The notes beneath the pieces were generated by a model that was given only the letters and a program-made list of their open reading frames with translations, made no database searches and was not told the DNA's origin. From Galaxea fascicularis (taxonomy: Eukaryota > Cnidaria > Anthozoa > Scleractinia > Euphylliidae), in assembly GCA_948470475.1 (NCBI GenBank), contig OX419339.1, positions 13,196,863 through 13,260,862 of the forward strand: a stretch of 64,000 nucleotides of DNA, read 5' to 3'. Both the position numbers and the translations under genes were made by a program. Position 1 is the first letter of the stretch. Each line of letters begins with the position of its first letter. Positions 61,106-64,000 of the stretch are shown here, in pieces.

Positions 61106-61494
61106 GTTACCGTAAATGCTCGAATTAGCGCCCCCCCCCTCCCCCGAGAAAAAATGAGTTTCGGTACTCGGTACGATATACATGTACGAGACGTATACGG
61201 TCTATACGGTTCTTTTAATGAAATGGGACATTGTTAAATCAGATAGTATAGACAGTAATGTCTTTTGATGAAAAAGTCTTAAGAACGTTTCGAGTTCGCA
61301 AAAGGTAGTTTTCTATAAGGTTTTTGAATTTTCATGTTGCAATTGGTTTTAAATAGAAATAAAGATAGTGTCATTTTGAGGCTAAAAATTGATAAACGAA
61401 ATAAGCGCCCCCCTCTGAATTAGCGCCCCCCTGACCTCTCGCCTTAGAAAATTAAATAAGCGCCCCGGGCGCTAATTCGAGCATTTACGGTAAC
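61106..61494. mobile_element. TIR MITE in probable EMC4 3' UTR
   Basis: GTTACCGTAAATGCTCGAAT and TTAGCGCCCC at the left are mirrored exactly by GGGGCGCTAA and TTCGAGCATTTACGGTAAC at the right (29-bp TIRs). The interior has further AATTAGCGCCCCCC and AAATAAGCGCCCC blocks. Confidence 0.85.
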
Positions 61495-61723
61495 TGCAAG
61501 GGAAGCTATTGTGAAAGCCCAATCGTGTAAAGCATGAAGCTTTCAGCGGGATTCTTTTGGCCACTGACCTGAAACCTGTAGAGTGCCCTATCTTAATATC
61601 ACTTTTTATTTCCTCTCACCCTCCTGACTTAACACTTGAAGAACTTTTTTTTGTCAAGGAAAGATCAACAACTACAACAAAAGAGCAAAATATTTTGTTG
61701 CAGTCTAGAAAGAGGCTAGCCTG

Positions 61724-61788
61724 CGGTGCAGCTGGACTTGTCACTCAAGACCTTGGTGGTATGTTCACTGTCTGCGACGCAGGCTAGA
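61724..61788. repeat. Small foldback repeat
   Basis: CTAGCCTGCGGTGCAG at the left and CTGCGACGCAGGCTAG at the right pair with two mismatches. Confidence 0.6.
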
Positions 61789-62394
61789 AAGAGGCACGAA
61801 CAAAGAAAAATGTTACTTTCTTTGGACTTTTTAAATGTCATTAATTTTCCTTTGTCATGATGGGAAGCAGTTGCCCCTCTTTCCTCACATCTGATATGCA
61901 AGGTGGAAATGTATAAATTAATTTAAATTATGGCAAAAAAAAAAAAAAACCAAACAAACAAGAAGTAATGGTGCACCATTGCTGTTTGGCTGCTACAGCA
62001 GTCTATGTTCTGTGTAAATTGAGTAACAGTTGGTTTTTATTTGAAATAAAAGTTAGTAGCACATGAAAGTTGTTGCTCAAAAGGGTCAATGAACATGCTT
62101 ACATTTTTCTGTCCGTCTGATAGGTTTGACTGATTTGGTATCAACTGAAAAACGACAATATTGTCCACAGTTTAATAATTATTGCACCTGCTGTTTTTAC
62201 ACGGGAAACACAATCAACCAGTGGATCAGATTGAAAAATAACAGAATTGCATCTGAATTCAAAAGTAAACAATCTCTAGTTAAAAAAAAAATAGTACATT
62301 AATTTTAGAGTAATGAAGGTTCCAGTGTGAAATTGACGGTTCCACCTCTTGAGTGTCAAGGCTGAAAACTGCTTTATGAGATAAGAACACCAGA

Positions 62395-63297
62395 ATAATG
62401 TTGAAAAAGAGATTTTATTTAATCATACACTTGAAAGATTTCAATTGACTCAGTCTAAAATATTCACACCAAAACATCGCCCATCTGAATAATGGCTGAA
62501 CATTATGAAACAGTACTGGTACTTAAATAATTTATCACCTGGAGTTGGTGCATGAAACTATTAACCCTTTATCAGCATGTATATTCTCTGCACATTGTCT
62601 ATGGTAATGTTGAGGAGAACTTTTTGAACAATCAAGACCTTTGTTACTTGTTGATCACTCTCACAACCTTTATGTTTGATTGAGCAGTGTTAACTATTAG
62701 CAGAATTTCATTTTAGGGGTTAAGGCGTTAACAGCTTCAGCATGCATCACACACTACAATCAGGAGAAACTTGAAATAAATTACTTCTAACAGACTATTT
62801 CCCTGATGTATAATGTATCTTACAATTCAGGGCCTGTGCAATACCTTTCAAGTTACCTAGAATGCAGCAAGAGAAAGCAAAACTAATGTGTATTACTAAT
62901 TACTTTTAGCCCTTCACATCAGTGTTTGCCACTCCAATGAGTTGTCCTGTTTTTCTTGTATCCCATTAGTGTACACAGGAAACATGAAGGAAAGCTTATT
63001 TAAGTTGCATGTCATGGGAAAATAAGAAAATAAAAGAAACAATCTCCTGTTTACATGTACCTTAAAAAAGTAAAATTTTAGACGTTTTCTACAACTTCAA
63101 CCATTATGTTTTCTAAGAGTTCTTGGAAAGAGATAATCTTCAAGTGCATTCAGGTTGGATCTATTGAAGTCTTCCACACTGTTTTGGGTGAAAATTCACT
63201 TTTACCTATAACAACTTTCCATCAGTGACCATAAATTCATTTCTTCAACATTTCTACATGATACTACTTGATTTAGCAATGCCAGTAATAACTTGAG
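62395..63297 (-). other. 3' UTR of the penta-EF-hand gene (inferred)
   Basis: Non-coding AT-rich sequence below the stop codon. An AATAAA hexamer on the - strand (62414-62419) sits at a plausible end, facing the EMC4 3' end at about 62.06 kb, so the two genes would be convergent. Confidence 0.4.
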
Positions 63298-63399
63298 CTA
63301 AGTTTTAAGGCTGAACACTAAAGACAAGAACTGTTCATAGTTGATTGTAATCCATCCATTTCTGTTTGTGTCAAAACCTTGGAATGCATTCGTTAGCAT
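63298..63399 (-). CDS. Penta-EF-hand protein, last exon only (PDCD6/ALG-2-like)
   Basis: A 102-nt terminal exon preceded on the - strand by a CAG acceptor encodes a 33-residue tail starting MLTNAFQGFDTNRNGW, with ITINYEQFLSLVFSLKT before the stop. This matches the fifth EF-hand and C-terminus of PDCD6/ALG-2 (GWI-x3-YEQYLSMVFS in vertebrates) better than sorcin or peflin. In the family the fifth EF-hand serves for dimerisation rather than calcium binding. All other exons would lie beyond position 64000. Function beyond family membership is not visible. Confidence 0.72.
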   Translation of the reverse strand: MLTNAFQGFDTNRNGWITINYEQFLSLVFSLKT

Positions 63400-63508
63400 C
63401 TGAAAGGAAAACAAGAAAAGTTTTGAAAATTTTTTTGTAATAAACAGTTCTAAAAAAGAAACTAAGATTAACCTTGGTCATTTATTAGTTTCCTTTTTTT
63501 GGTTGTTT

Positions 63509-63803
63509 ATACCTCTTACTAACTGTGTTCGAGGTCCGTACTGTAAGTTATGGACCAAGTTTTTTCCTGTTCGCTTATGGCCCAAGCGCAAAGCCCGCAG
63601 GCTATAAATCAACGGGTAAAAACGAGGATTCATAACTTACAGTACGGACTGAGAAAACGAGGTTAGTAAGATATTTATTATATCTCTGAGATTAATTGGG
63701 TGCGCAGGAAAGGAAACTTTCAAACTTTAGCGGGCCATACTGTAGAATAAGGCCCGCAAAATTGACCAATCACAGCGTGCGTACTAACTAAGAGATATAA
63801 TAA
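63509..63803. mobile_element. MITE with internal hairpin, copy 2
   Basis: Same element as 45404-45690, same orientation. GGTCCGTACTGTAAGTTATG near the left pairs with CATAACTTACAGTACGGACT in the middle, an almost perfect stem that is degraded in copy 1. Located upstream of the penta-EF-hand last exon, inside its intron. Confidence 0.75.
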
Positions 63804-63973
63804 AAAGTTTTATTTCTCACTCAAAGAACTGATTAGCATGTAATGTCTCCTTTGATATCAATACACTATCCAGCAGACAGGTAACGAGAATAGAGAAATT
63901 TATCAGTCAGAAGGTGTCATCTTGATGTAACCCCAAATTCTCTGAACTAATGTACAAAGAACTGTATAGCAGC

Positions 63974-64000
63974 TAGCCTCCCACGCAGTCGTTTTTAGGG
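63974..64000. repeat. Partial foldback repeat cut by window edge
   Basis: TAGCCTCCCACGCAGTCGTT resembles the left end of the AGTCTCC-CGCAGCCGTTTT element at 89-161; the rest lies outside the window. Confidence 0.4.

Larger units (their letters stand above)
60982..62060 (+). other. EMC4 3' untranslated region (inferred), contains a MITE
   Basis: No coding potential follows the EMC4 stop. The first convincing AATAAA outside a repeat is at 62045-62050, which would put the 390-bp inverted-repeat element at 61106-61494 inside the transcript. The 3' end is inferred only. Confidence 0.4.

Overview
The window looks like nuclear DNA from an anthozoan cnidarian, most likely a stony coral. It is AT-rich. 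The genes are intron-rich, with conserved metazoan proteins cut into short exons and GT-AG introns. Intergenic and intronic DNA is packed with small foldback (MITE-like) repeats, tRNA-derived SINEs, LINE and Ty3/gypsy relics and a Penelope-like element. Species assignment is inference; no rRNA or mitochondrial marker is present.

Layout: 1-24 kb holds no gene I can recognise. It contains foldback elements (89-161, 8949-9066, 20119-20349), a LINE 3' fragment (9072-9868), two tRNA-derived repeats (about 9.95 and 19.85 kb), a 570-bp polypyrimidine tract (18.5-19.1 kb) and three old, diverged copies of one roughly 1.5-kb unit (about 3.2-4.7, 12.6-14.3 and 15.2-16.9 kb) that keep splice-donor-like sites. 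At 24.4-30.2 kb on the + strand is a complete six-exon HNF4 nuclear receptor gene (438 codons), with a TATA box and a half-site resembling its own binding motif just upstream. Convergent to it, 35.6-56.9 kb on the - strand, is a complete 20-exon gene for DCAF11/WDR23 (553 codons), the WD40 substrate receptor of a CUL4-DDB1 ubiquitin ligase. Its introns are loaded with transposons: a gypsy relic, a LINE relic, a folded-back Penelope-like element with a GIY-YIG endonuclease, paired MITEs and G-rich repeats. Divergent from DCAF11, with only 217 bp between start codons, is a six-exon EMC4 gene (+, 57.1-61.0 kb, 180 codons), a subunit of the ER membrane protein complex. At 63.3 kb on the - strand is the last exon of a penta-EF-hand (PDCD6/ALG-2-like) gene that continues past the window edge.

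The exon models were built by hand. The reading frame stays consistent across every junction in HNF4, DCAF11 and EMC4, and total lengths match the families. The genes do not form a pathway together; the one structural link is the shared DCAF11/EMC4 promoter. No CRISPR, rRNA gene or credible functional tRNA gene was seen.
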